Of a stretch of DNA of 64,000 bases, positions 27,789 through 35,634 are shown in pieces. Both the position numbers and the translations under genes were made by a program. Numbering within the stretch: position 1 is the stretch's first letter; each line of letters starts with the position of its first letter. The notes beneath the pieces were generated by a model. The model was not told the DNA's origin and made no database searches. It saw only the letters and a list, made by a program, of their open reading frames with translations. Source of the stretch: Pseudomonas sp. Q1-7 (GTDB lineage: Bacteria > Pseudomonadota > Gammaproteobacteria > Pseudomonadales > Pseudomonadaceae). The stretch spans positions 3,922,501-3,986,500 of the forward strand of contig NZ_CP116304.1 in assembly GCF_028010285.1 (NCBI RefSeq), in the 5' to 3' direction.

Positions 27789-28418
27789 TCACTCCTCTTC
27801 GAGGAAGGGCTGCGGGTCGCCGCAGCCCACACGCAACACCTCGGGCTTGCCCTCGGAAAGGTTGATCACGGTGGAGGCTGCCATGCCGCCGTGGCCGCCG
27901 TCGATGATCAGGTCCACCTGGTGTTCGAGAATCTGGCGCATCTCGTAGGGGTCGCTCATGGGCAGTTCATCGCCCGGGAGGATGAGGCTGGTGCTCATCA
28001 GCGGCGCCCCCAGTTGCTCCAGCAGCGCCAGGGCGATGGGATGGTCCGGCACCCGCATGCCGATGGTGCGCCGCTTCGGGTGCATCAGCATGCGCGGCAC
28101 TTCGCGGGTGGCGCTGAGGATGAAGGTGTAGGGCCCCGGCGTATGCGCCTTGATGAGCCGGAAGGCGGCGGTATCCACCTTGGCGAACACGCCGATCTCG
28201 GACAGGTCGCGGCAGACCAGGGTGAAATTGTGCTTCTCGTCCAGCCGGCGCAGGCGGCGGATGCGCTCGACCGCCCCCTTGTCGCCGATCAGGCAGCCGA
28301 GGGCGTAGGAGGAGTCGGTGGGATAGACGATCACGCCGCCCGACCTGACGATCTCCACCGCCTGCCGGATCAGGCGCGGCTGTGGATTTTCCGGGTGTAC
28401 CTGGAAAAATTGACTCAC
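27789..28418 (-). CDS. yciO: Sua5/YciO/YrdC-domain protein (L-threonylcarbamoyladenylate synthase family)
   Basis: 209 aa. The GTG start at 28418 (after GGGAGA) gives the usual YciO start SQFFQVHPENPQPRLI. The Sua5 fold has IVYPTDSSYALGC (about 36-48), TLVCRDLSE, GPYTFIL and RRTIGMRVPDHP. The YrdC-like fold binds ATP and double-stranded RNA; enzymes of the family make threonylcarbamoyl-AMP for tRNA t6A, but the YciO branch does this weakly or not at all. Followed on the other side by rnm upstream (14-bp gap), likely one operon. Confidence 0.92.
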   Translation of the reverse strand: MSQFFQVHPENPQPRLIRQAVEIVRSGGVIVYPTDSSYALGCLIGDKGAVERIRRLRRLDEKHNFTLVCRDLSEIGVFAKVDTAAFRLIKAHTPGPYTFILSATREVPRMLMHPKRRTIGMRVPDHPIALALLEQLGAPLMSTSLILPGDELPMSDPYEMRQILEHQVDLIIDGGHGGMAASTVINLSEGKPEVLRVGCGDPQPFLEEE

Positions 28419-28431
28419 GACATCTCCCTGT

Positions 28432-29298
28432 TCAGAGGGCAGCAGTAGGGCTGTGTGCATGGCGGAAGCGCCCCCAGATCGGCGGCAGGTCATCCGGCAA
28501 GGGTCGGTACATGCCCAGCTCCGACCAATCGCAGGGTGCATGGAAATCACTACCGGCACTGACCAGCATGCCGAATTCTCGCGCCAGCACAGCCAGGCTT
28601 CCCACCTGCTCCGCCGGCTGCAGGCCGTTCACCACCTCCAGCGCGTGGCCGCCGGCCTGGATGAAATCCGCCACCAGCTTGCGCCGCTTGGCGCCGGTGA
28701 AATTGTACTGCCAGGGGTGCGCCAGGCTGATCCAGGCATCCGCGGCACGCAAGGTACCCACGGCGTCGGCCAGGGTCGGCCAGTGCTGCTTGACGTCACC
28801 CAGCTTGCCGGCGCCCAGCCACTTGCGGAAGGCTTCGGCGCGGTCGCGGACATGGCCGGCGCGTACGAGGAACTCGGCGAAATGCGGGCGCGCCGGCGCA
28901 TTGCCGCTGTCGCCCAGTTCCTGCTGCACCGCCCGCGCCCCTTCCAGGGCGCCCGGCATGCCCTTGGCGGCCAGGCGCCGGGCGATTTCCTCGGCCCGCG
29001 CCCAGCGGCCCTGGTGCAGGTCGGCGATGGCGTCCAGCAGGGCCGGCGCGTCGGTGGCGAAGGCATAGCCCAGCACATGGATGGTGGCGCCGCCCCAGGT
29101 GCAGGACAGTTCGATACCGTTGATCAGTTGCACGTCCAGCGCTTCGGCGGCCGCGCGGGCCTCGTCCAGCCCCTCCAGGGTGTCGTGGTCGGTCAGCGCC
29201 AGCAGCCGCACGCCACGCTCGAAGGCGCGGGCGACCACGGCAGCGGGGGCCAGCGCACCGTCGGAGGCCGTACTGTGGCAATGCAGGTCGATCTGCAT
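28432..29298 (-). CDS. rnm: PHP-domain 5'-3' exonuclease RNase AM (YciV/TrpH-like)
   Basis: 288 aa. PHP phosphoesterase with metal ligands in [13 protein letters not shown] (His6, His8, Asp13 region), LTDHDTLEG (about 35-43), NGIELS (about 60) and late SLAHPW and SAGSDFHAP (about 192 and 248). E. coli YciV trims the 5' ends of rRNAs and removes nucleotides from RNA-DNA or pAp-type substrates. Divergent from yciB, which starts 67 bp away; co-directional with yciO. Confidence 0.9.
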   Translation of the reverse strand: MQIDLHCHSTASDGALAPAAVVARAFERGVRLLALTDHDTLEGLDEARAAAEALDVQLINGIELSCTWGGATIHVLGYAFATDAPALLDAIADLHQGRWARAEEIARRLAAKGMPGALEGARAVQQELGDSGNAPARPHFAEFLVRAGHVRDRAEAFRKWLGAGKLGDVKQHWPTLADAVGTLRAADAWISLAHPWQYNFTGAKRRKLVADFIQAGGHALEVVNGLQPAEQVGSLAVLAREFGMLVSAGSDFHAPCDWSELGMYRPLPDDLPPIWGRFRHAHSPTAAL

Positions 29299-29329
29299 GG
29301 GGTCTGCTTTCGCTAGGGAAATGGTTTGT

Positions 29330-29335
29330 TATTAT
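29330..29335 (+). promoter_or_regulatory. -10 element upstream of yciB
   Basis: TATTAT 30 bp before the GTG start of yciB; no clear -35. The gap to the divergent rnm gene is only 66 bp, so this is the probable promoter position. Confidence 0.4.
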
Positions 29336-29364
29336 GCCGCCACATCCCGCTTCTGGCTGCCGCC

Positions 29365-29955
29365 GTGAAACAATTCATCGACTTCATCCCGCTCATCCTC
29401 TTCTTCATCGTCTACAAACTGGAACCGCGCGCCGTCGAGCTGGCCGGGCATACCTATATGCTAGGCGGTATTTTCAGCGCCACCGCCGTTCTGATCATCA
29501 GCTCGGTGATCGTCTACGGCGCCATTTTCCTGCTCCAGCGCCGCCTGGAAAAAGGCCAGTGGCTGACCCTGGTAGCCTGCCTGGTCTTCGGCGGCATGAC
29601 CCTGGCGTTTCACAGCGAAACCTTTCTCAAGTGGAAGGCGCCGGTGGTGAACTGGCTCTTCGCCCTGGCCTTCGCCGGCAGCCACTTCATCGGCGACAAG
29701 CCGCTGATCCAGCGCGTGATGGGCCACGCCCTCAGCCTGCCGCAGGCCGTCTGGGTACGCCTGAACCTGGCCTGGATCGCGTTCTTCCTGGTCTGCGGCT
29801 TCGCCAACCTGTTCGTGGCCTTCACCTTCCACGAGATCTGGGTGGACTTCAAAGTCTTCGGCAGCCTCGGCATGACCGTGCTCTTCCTGGTCGGCCAGGG
29901 CGTTTACCTGGCCCGCCACATCCACGACGGCGAAACCGAAAAGTCTCAACAATAA
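29365..29955 (+). CDS. yciB: inner-membrane-spanning protein YciB (septation protein A, IspZ family)
   Basis: 196 aa with about five membrane helices; begins [17 protein letters not shown], the family signature. Also [16 protein letters not shown] (about 110-125). It interacts with division and elongation proteins and supports envelope integrity. The GTG start at 29365 gives the normal length and start. Followed by yciI after 8 bp. Confidence 0.95.
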   Translation: MKQFIDFIPLILFFIVYKLEPRAVELAGHTYMLGGIFSATAVLIISSVIVYGAIFLLQRRLEKGQWLTLVACLVFGGMTLAFHSETFLKWKAPVVNWLFALAFAGSHFIGDKPLIQRVMGHALSLPQAVWVRLNLAWIAFFLVCGFANLFVAFTFHEIWVDFKVFGSLGMTVLFLVGQGVYLARHIHDGETEKSQQ

Positions 29956-29963
29956 GGATTGCC

Positions 29964-30263
29964 ATGCTCTACGCCATCATCGCCACCGACGTCCCCGGCT
30001 CCCTGGAAAACCGCCTCGCCGCGCGCCCCGCACACCTCGCACGCCTGGAGCAGCTGAAGGCCGAAGGCCGCATCGTGCTGGCCGGCCCGCACCCGGCGGT
30101 GGACAGCAATGACCCGGGCAGCGCCGGATTCACCGGCAGCCTGATCGTCGCCGAGTTCGACTCCCTCGAGGCCGCCAGGGCCTGGGCCGATGCCGACCCC
30201 TATCGCGCCGCTGGCGTCTACGCCGACGTCGTGGTCAAGCCGTTCAAGCAGGTCTTTCCCTAA
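29964..30263 (+). CDS. yciI: YciI-like protein
   Basis: 99-aa ferredoxin-like fold protein. [20 protein letters not shown] at the start, [13 protein letters not shown] with the conserved His and Asp region, and [10 protein letters not shown] near the end. Function not settled; proposed enzyme of the dimeric alpha/beta-barrel superfamily. Co-transcribed with yciB. Confidence 0.93.
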   Translation: MLYAIIATDVPGSLENRLAARPAHLARLEQLKAEGRIVLAGPHPAVDSNDPGSAGFTGSLIVAEFDSLEAARAWADADPYRAAGVYADVVVKPFKQVFP

Positions 30264-30308
30264 CGCCGGACAGCGCCACGCCATAGCCGCCAGGAAAAAG
30301 GAGTTCCC

Positions 30309-30761
30309 ATGCACGTCGGTCAATTGCCCCTGCTGTTAACCGCCGCGCTGCTCTGCAGCCTGGCCCAGGCTGAAGAACCCCGCCCCGAAGCCTCGGCAAC
30401 GGATAGCGCCGCCGCAGCGACGGGCGTCGCGGAGCCACCCGCGGTCGCCAACGACGCCCTGCTTGCCCAGCTCGACCAGCTCCAGCGCCGGTTGGCGGCA
30501 AGCGAACGCCAGCGCACGGAGCTGAGCCGCCAGCTGGAAACCGCCAGCGAGGAGCGGGAGAACGCCCAACTGGCCCGCCTGCGCCAGGAAAACCAGCGCC
30601 TCAAGCTGCAACTCAAGGAAGCCCAGGCCTCGCCAACGCCGCGCCTGCTGACTGAGCAGCAGACCTGGTTCGCCGTGGGTGGCGGCGTCGCCCTGCTCTC
30701 CCTGTTCACCGGCCTGATCGCCCGTGGAGGGCGCCGTCAGCGCCGTCAATGGATCAACTGA
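30309..30761 (+). CDS. coiled-coil periplasmic/membrane-anchored protein of unknown function
   Basis: 150 aa. Signal peptide (about 1-21, cleavage after SLAQA), Ala/Pro-rich linker, a coiled coil (about 50-105, LAQLDQLQRRLAASERQR...), and a C-terminal membrane helix (about 120-140) with a basic end (RGGRRQRRQ). The layout matches TIGR04211-type SH3/coiled-coil proteins without the SH3 part. It ends 7 bp before cpxR, so it may be the first gene of that transcript. Function unknown. Confidence 0.75.
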   Translation: MHVGQLPLLLTAALLCSLAQAEEPRPEASATDSAAAATGVAEPPAVANDALLAQLDQLQRRLAASERQRTELSRQLETASEERENAQLARLRQENQRLKLQLKEAQASPTPRLLTEQQTWFAVGGGVALLSLFTGLIARGGRRQRRQWIN

Positions 30762-30768
30762 CCGCACC

Positions 30769-31446
30769 ATGAGTGAATTGCTGCTTATCGACGACGACCA
30801 GGAACTCTGCGAGCTCCTGATCAGTTGGCTCAGCCAGGAAGGTTTCAGCGTCCGCGCCTGCCACGACGGCCAGTCGGCGCGCAGGGCCCTGGCCGAGCAC
30901 GCACCGTCCGCCGTGGTGCTCGACGTGATGCTGCCCGACGGCAGTGGCCTGGAACTGCTCAAGCAATTGCGCAGCGACCACCCGGAACTGCCCGTCCTCA
31001 TGCTCTCCGCCCGTGGCGAACCGCTGGACCGCATCCTCGGCCTGGAACTGGGCGCCGACGACTACCTGGCCAAACCCTGCGACCCGCGCGAACTCACCGC
31101 CCGCCTGCGCGCCGTGCTGCGCCGCAGCCAGCCGCCGCAGGCCTCCAGTCAACTGGAGCTCGGCGACCTCTGTTACAGCCCGGTGCGCGGCATCGTCACC
31201 ATCGGCCACCACGAAGTCAGCCTGACCCTTTCCGAAGGCCGCCTGCTCGAAGCCCTGTTGCGCCAGCCCGGCGAACCGCTGGACAAGCAGCAACTGGCGC
31301 AACTGGCCCTGGGCCGCAAGCTGACGCTCTACGACCGCAGTCTGGACATGCACGTCAGCAACCTGCGCAAGAAACTCGGCCCCCACGCCGACGGCCGCCC
31401 GCGCATCCTGGCCCTGCGGAGTCGCGGCTACTACTACAGCGCCTGA
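30769..31446 (+). CDS. cpxR: CpxR-like OmpR-family response regulator
   Basis: 225 aa. Receiver domain (about 1-115) with acidic pocket LLIDDDQE, phosphoacceptor Asp52 in VVLDVMLPDG, and conserved Lys in YLAKPCDP. Winged-helix DNA-binding domain (about 130-225) with RSLDMHVSNLRKKLG and RSRGYYY. It belongs with the Spy/CpxP-like gene and the CpxA-like kinase that follow. ATG 30769 is chosen over the longer frame, which lies inside the previous gene. Confidence 0.92.
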   Translation: MSELLLIDDDQELCELLISWLSQEGFSVRACHDGQSARRALAEHAPSAVVLDVMLPDGSGLELLKQLRSDHPELPVLMLSARGEPLDRILGLELGADDYLAKPCDPRELTARLRAVLRRSQPPQASSQLELGDLCYSPVRGIVTIGHHEVSLTLSEGRLLEALLRQPGEPLDKQQLAQLALGRKLTLYDRSLDMHVSNLRKKLGPHADGRPRILALRSRGYYYSA

Positions 31447-31457
31447 GCGCCGCCGTC

Positions 31458-31511
31458 TTTACCCAGGCTTTACCCACGACTGACCGCCCTTGACCTTGCC
31501 ATCCCTAGACT
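31458..31511 (+). promoter_or_regulatory. CpxR-box-like direct repeat and promoter of the Spy/CpxP-like gene
   Basis: Direct repeat TTTAC-N6-TTTAC at 31458-31473 (GTAAA-N6-GTAAA on the minus strand), one helical turn apart. E. coli CpxR boxes are GTAAA-N5-GTAAA with some spacer variation. A -10 TAGACT lies at 31506-31511, about 45 bp before the start codon at 31557, placing the repeat near position -50, typical for activation. Confidence 0.65.
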
Positions 31512-31556
31512 GGGCACATCCGGCAACCGGCCGGAATCGAGACTAGGAGAACCACC

Positions 31557-31967
31557 ATGCGCAAGACCCTCACCGCCCTGCTGCTCGCCGCCACCCTGCC
31601 GACCCTGGCCATGGCCATGCCGGAAGGCGGCCCGCGCCACGAGCGCGGTTTCGGTGGCCACCTGTTCAAGGAGCTGAACCTCACCCAGGAACAGCGCCAT
31701 GAAATCGGCAAGCTGATGCGCGAGCAGATGAAGGCCCGCCACGAGATTACCCAGCGTTACCTGGACAAACTGCCGGCTGCTGAAAAAAAAGCCATGCAGG
31801 ATGAACTCAAGGCCGCCGAGAGCAAGAACCGCGACGCCATCCGTTCCCAGCTCAAACCCGAGCAGCAGAAGGCCTACGACGACCTGCAGAAGAAAATGGA
31901 AGAACGCCGTGCCGAGCGCGCGGAGTTCGAAGCCTGGAAGGCCGAGAAAGCCAAGAAGGCCGAGTAA
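31557..31967 (+). CDS. CpxP/Spy-family periplasmic protein
   Basis: 136 aa. Signal peptide (about 1-20, LPTLAMA). Mature part is helical and basic with two LTxxQ-type motifs: LNLTQEQRHEIGKLMREQ (about 40-57) and LKPEQQKAYDDLQKK (about 98-112). Proteins of this type act as periplasmic chaperones and restrain CpxA. It lies between cpxR and cpxA, with a CpxR-like box upstream and a strong terminator downstream, so it can be made in excess over the kinase. Confidence 0.88.
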   Translation: MRKTLTALLLAATLPTLAMAMPEGGPRHERGFGGHLFKELNLTQEQRHEIGKLMREQMKARHEITQRYLDKLPAAEKKAMQDELKAAESKNRDAIRSQLKPEQQKAYDDLQKKMEERRAERAEFEAWKAEKAKKAE

Positions 31968-32005
31968 CAGCCGGGCGGCCCCGACCGCCGGCATCGATCC
32001 CCGCC

Positions 32006-32035
32006 CCCATCAGGCCCGACGGCCTGATGGGTTTT
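32006..32035 (+). terminator. terminator between the CpxP-like gene and cpxA
   Basis: 11-bp perfect stem CCCATCAGGCC/GGCCTGATGGG, 4-nt loop, followed by TTTT. It lies 20 bp before the cpxA GTG start, so most transcripts of the CpxP-like gene should stop here and cpxA should be made by readthrough. Confidence 0.85.
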
Positions 32036-32054
32036 GCCGTTCAGGAGCTTTCCC

Positions 32055-33380
32055 GTGCGTTCACTCTTCTGGCGAATCCTGGCCACCTTCTGGCTGGCCC
32101 TGGCCCTGGTGGCCGGCCTGGCCATTCTGCTGGGCCGCGCGCTGAACCAGGATGCCTGGATCCTCAACCACCACCCCTCGCTGCAGGGGTTGGCGGAACG
32201 CCTGGTGCAACGCTACGAGGAACAGGGCCCAGGCGACACCCAGCGCTTTCTGGAGCACTTCCGCCACCGTGCGCGAATCGACGTGCAGGTTCTCAACGAC
32301 ACCGGCCAGCCGGTGGTGGAAGGGACCTTCCCGCCCCGCGCCGCGGCCTTCGAGGCGCGCCACAAGAATCCGCGCCGGCTGCCCTGGCGGCGCCTGACCG
32401 AGGAGTACACCAGCGCCAGCAGCGGCGAGTCCTACCTGCTGATCTACCGCATACCCTACTCCGAGCTGGACGCCTGGCACCGTGGCAGCCTGCTCTGGCC
32501 GATGAGCGCGCTGGGTATCGCCCTGGTCGTGCTGACCCTGTTCAGCCTGGCCCTGACCCTGTCCATCACCCGTCCCCTCGACCGCCTGCGCCGCGCCGTG
32601 CACGACCTCGGCCAGACCGCCTACCAGCAGGACAGCCTCGCCCGCCTGGCGCAGCGGCGAGACGAACTGGGCGTGCTGGCCGGCGACTTCAACCGCATGG
32701 GTCAGCGCCTGCAGGGCCTGATCGGCAGCCAGCGCCAGTTGCTGCGCGACGTCTCCCACGAACTGCGCTCCCCCCTGGCACGGCTGCGCATCGCCCTGGC
32801 CCTGGCCGAGCGCGCCGAGCCCGGGCAGCGTGAAGCCCTTTGGCCGCGCCTGGGCCAGGAATGCGATCGCCTGGAAGCGCTGATCAGCGAAATCCTCGCC
32901 CTCGCCCGCCTGGACGCCGAGCCGGGCGCACGCCACACCATCGCGCTACGGCCGTTGCTGGAAAAGCTCAAGGAAGACGCCCGGCTGCTGGCGCCGGAGC
33001 AGGAGATTCGCATCGACTGCCCCGGCGAAACGCACCTGCAGGGCTGGCCCGACATGCTGGAGCGGGCCCTGGACAACCTGCTGCGCAACGCCCTGCGCTT
33101 CAATCCGCCGGGACAACCGGTGGACGTGACGGTAATGGAGCAGGAAGGCGACCTGCTGATCCGGGTCCGCGACCATGGCCCGGGCGTCGCCACCGAACAC
33201 CTGGCGCAATTGGGCGAGCCGTTCTTCCGCGCACCGAACCAGACCGGCGCCGGCCACGGACTGGGATTGGCCATTGCGCGCAGGGCGGTGGAGCGCCATG
33301 GCGGCAGCCTGCACCTGGACAACCATTCCGAGGGCGGCTTCGTCGCCACCCTGGAATTACCCGTTGCGCCGCCGAGCTGA
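32055..33380 (+). CDS. cpxA: CpxA-like sensor histidine kinase
   Basis: 441 aa inner-membrane kinase. N-terminal membrane helix (about 3-25), periplasmic domain (about 26-140), second helix (about 150-175), HAMP, H-box DVSHELRSPLARLR (about 235-248, phospho-His), N-box NLLRNALRF, G1 VRDHGPGV and G2 GHGLGLAIARRAV. The GTG start at 32055 follows AGGAG; an upstream TTG at 32034 lies in the terminator. It pairs with cpxR encoded upstream. Confidence 0.9.
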   Translation: MRSLFWRILATFWLALALVAGLAILLGRALNQDAWILNHHPSLQGLAERLVQRYEEQGPGDTQRFLEHFRHRARIDVQVLNDTGQPVVEGTFPPRAAAFEARHKNPRRLPWRRLTEEYTSASSGESYLLIYRIPYSELDAWHRGSLLWPMSALGIALVVLTLFSLALTLSITRPLDRLRRAVHDLGQTAYQQDSLARLAQRRDELGVLAGDFNRMGQRLQGLIGSQRQLLRDVSHELRSPLARLRIALALAERAEPGQREALWPRLGQECDRLEALISEILALARLDAEPGARHTIALRPLLEKLKEDARLLAPEQEIRIDCPGETHLQGWPDMLERALDNLLRNALRFNPPGQPVDVTVMEQEGDLLIRVRDHGPGVATEHLAQLGEPFFRAPNQTGAGHGLGLAIARRAVERHGGSLHLDNHSEGGFVATLELPVAPPS

Positions 33381-33938
33381 TCAGCCCCAGGTCTGGACGA
33401 AGTCCGCCGGAGCCAGCTCCGGCGCGGCGCGGCGCTCCCCCTCGACACTGCCGAGATAGATGAAGCCGACGATCCGCTCGTGCCCGCCGAGCCCCAGGCC
33501 GGCGGCCACGGTCGGGTCATAGGCCATATCGCCGGTGCGCCACATGGCGCCCAGGCCCTGGGCATGGGCGGCCAGCAGAATGCCGTGGGCGGCACAGCCG
33601 GCGGACAGCACCTGCTCGGCCTCCGGCACCTTGTGGCCGGCCTGCAGGGTGGCGATCACCACCACCAGCAGCGGGGCCCGCAGCGGCATGTTGCGGGCCT
33701 TGGTAATGGCCGCGTCCGGGGCTTGCGGGTCCTTTGCCCGCACGGCGGAAACGAACAGTTCGCCGAGCTTCGCGCGCGCCTCGCCCTCGATGGTGAGGAA
33801 GCGCCAGGGCCGCAGGTAGCCATGGTCTGGTGCGCGCAGGGCCGCACGGAACAGCACCTCGCGCTGGGCGGCATCGGGCGCCGGCTCCTGCAGGCGGCCC
33901 AGGGATACGCGGTTGAGCAGAGCGTCGAGAGCCTCCAT
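33381..33938 (-). CDS. NAD(P)H nitroreductase, YdjA-like
   Basis: 185-aa FMN-dependent nitroreductase of the small YdjA type. FMN-phosphate residues near AALRAPDHGYLRPWRF (about 30-46), and GHKVPEAEQVLSAGCAAHGILLAAHAQG (split by wording) with AMWRTGDMAYD further on. The stop codon directly follows that of cpxA on the other strand (genes end at 33380 and 33381), so the two are convergent with no gap and share any terminator. Substrate unknown. Confidence 0.9.
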   Translation of the reverse strand: MEALDALLNRVSLGRLQEPAPDAAQREVLFRAALRAPDHGYLRPWRFLTIEGEARAKLGELFVSAVRAKDPQAPDAAITKARNMPLRAPLLVVVIATLQAGHKVPEAEQVLSAGCAAHGILLAAHAQGLGAMWRTGDMAYDPTVAAGLGLGGHERIVGFIYLGSVEGERRAAPELAPADFVQTWG

Positions 33939-34048
33939 CGGCTACCTCCAGATTTCACAAAGCCGGCATTCTAGCCTGATAACGCGACTCGGTCTCACGG
34001 GCACCGGTACGGTGCCGGATGAGGCTGCCATGGCGCCCATGACGGGCG

Positions 34049-34077
34049 TTTCAACGGCTTCGCCGGCCCAGTAGAAT
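34049..34077 (+). promoter_or_regulatory. promoter of the first trkH
   Basis: -35 TTTCAA (34049-34054), 17-bp spacer, -10 TAGAAT (34072-34077). The expected start is about 25 bp before the ATG at 34109. Confidence 0.55.
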
Positions 34078-34108
34078 GCCGCATCCGTCAATCGCCCCAG
34101 AGGGCTCC

Positions 34109-35563
34109 ATGTCCCTGCCGACAGTGCGCACCATCGGTTTCATCATCGGCCTGTTCCTCATCACCCTGGCCGTGAGCATGATCATTCCCATGGCCACCCT
34201 GCTGCTGTTCGAGCGCACCGATGACATCTTCGCCTTCCTCTGGTCGAGCCTGGTCACCTTCATCGCCGGTCTGGCGCTGGTCGGCCCCGGACGTCCGGCG
34301 AACACCCAATTGCGCCCCCGCGACATGTACATGCTGACCACTGCCAGTTGGGTCATCGTCTGCTGCTTTGCCGCCCTGCCCATGCTGCTGATCCAGCACA
34401 TCAGCTACACCGATGCCTTCTTCGAGACCATGTCGGGCATCACCACCACCGGTTCCACGGTCCTGACGGGCCTGGACCACGCCTCTCCGGGGCTGCTGAT
34501 CTGGCGCTCGATGCTGCACTGGCTGGGCGGTATCGGCTTCATCGGCATGGCGGTGGCGATCCTGCCGCTGCTGCGGGTCGGTGGCATGCGCCTGTTCCAG
34601 ACCGAATCCTCCGACTGGGGCGAAAAGGTGATGCCCCGGTCGCACATGGTGGCCAAGGCCATCGTGCTGGTGTACGTCGGCCTCACCCTGCTGGGTGCGC
34701 TGGCCTTCTGGCTGGCGGGCATGACGCCCTTCGACGCGATCAACCACGCCATGGCGGCCATTTCGACCGGCGGCTTCTCCACCTCGGACGCCTCCCTGGC
34801 CAACTGGAAACAACCCGCGGTGCACTGGGTCGCCGTGGTGGTGATGATCCTCGGCAGCCTGCCCTTCACCCTGCTCGTCGCCACCTTGCGGGGACACCGG
34901 ACGGCCCTGGTACGGGACCACCAGGTACACGGTTTCATCGGTTTCCTGGTGGTCACCTGGCTGGTGGTCGGCACCTGGCTCTGGGCCCACTCCGAGAACA
35001 CCTGGCTCGACGCGCTGCGCATCGCGGCGGTCAACGTCACCTCGGTCGTGACCACCACCGGCTTCGCCCTGGGCGACTACACCCTCTGGGGCAGCTTCGC
35101 GGTCATGCTGTTCTTCTACCTGACCTTCGTCGGCGGCTGCTCCGGCTCCACCGCCGGCAGCCTGAAGATCTTCCGCTTCCAGGTGGCCTGGCAGTTGCTC
35201 AAGGCCAACCTGCAGCAACTGGTGCATCCACGCGCCGTGATCAAACAGCAGTACAACAAGCACAACCTGGACGACGAAATCGTCCGCTCGCTGATCACCT
35301 TCTCCTTTTTCTTCACCACCACCATTGCGGTCATCGCCCTGGGCCTGTGCCTCATCGGCCTGGACTGGGTCACGGCGCTGACCGGCGCCGCCACGGCGGT
35401 GTGCAACGTGGGGCCGGGACTGGGCCCGACCATCGGCCCGGCGGGCAACTTCTCCAGCCTGCCGGATTCGGCCAAATGGCTGCTGACCATCGGCATGCTG
35501 CTCGGCCGCCTGGAAATCCTCACGGTGCTGGTGCTGTTCACGCCCAAGTTCTGGAAACACTGA
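34109..35563 (+). CDS. trkH: TrkH-family potassium uptake protein, first of a tandem pair
   Basis: 484-aa inner-membrane K+ transporter subunit working with a TrkA regulatory ring. Four M1-P-M2 repeats; selectivity loops read GITTTGSTVL (about 113-122), ISTGGFSTSD, VTTTGFALGD and CNVGPGLG, with the filter glycines intact. FETMSG and LLHWLGG-type signatures are present (MLHWLGGIGFIGMAV). The start at 34109 follows AGAGGG. The neighbour at 35635 is a same-length paralogue. No trkA is seen in the window. Confidence 0.93.
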   Translation: MSLPTVRTIGFIIGLFLITLAVSMIIPMATLLLFERTDDIFAFLWSSLVTFIAGLALVGPGRPANTQLRPRDMYMLTTASWVIVCCFAALPMLLIQHISYTDAFFETMSGITTTGSTVLTGLDHASPGLLIWRSMLHWLGGIGFIGMAVAILPLLRVGGMRLFQTESSDWGEKVMPRSHMVAKAIVLVYVGLTLLGALAFWLAGMTPFDAINHAMAAISTGGFSTSDASLANWKQPAVHWVAVVVMILGSLPFTLLVATLRGHRTALVRDHQVHGFIGFLVVTWLVVGTWLWAHSENTWLDALRIAAVNVTSVVTTTGFALGDYTLWGSFAVMLFFYLTFVGGCSGSTAGSLKIFRFQVAWQLLKANLQQLVHPRAVIKQQYNKHNLDDEIVRSLITFSFFFTTTIAVIALGLCLIGLDWVTALTGAATAVCNVGPGLGPTIGPAGNFSSLPDSAKWLLTIGMLLGRLEILTVLVLFTPKFWKH

Positions 35564-35573
35564 GGCCATCCGG

Positions 35574-35601
35574 TTTACAGGGCGCCGGGGACGGTTAGAA
35601 T
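35574..35601 (+). promoter_or_regulatory. promoter of the second trkH
   Basis: -35 TTTACA (35574-35579), 16-bp spacer, -10 TAGAAT (35596-35601), 34 bp before the ATG. The second paralogue can therefore be transcribed independently of the first. Confidence 0.6.
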
Positions 35602-35634
35602 TGCGCCTTTCGACCGCAGCCTGAAACGGACCCC

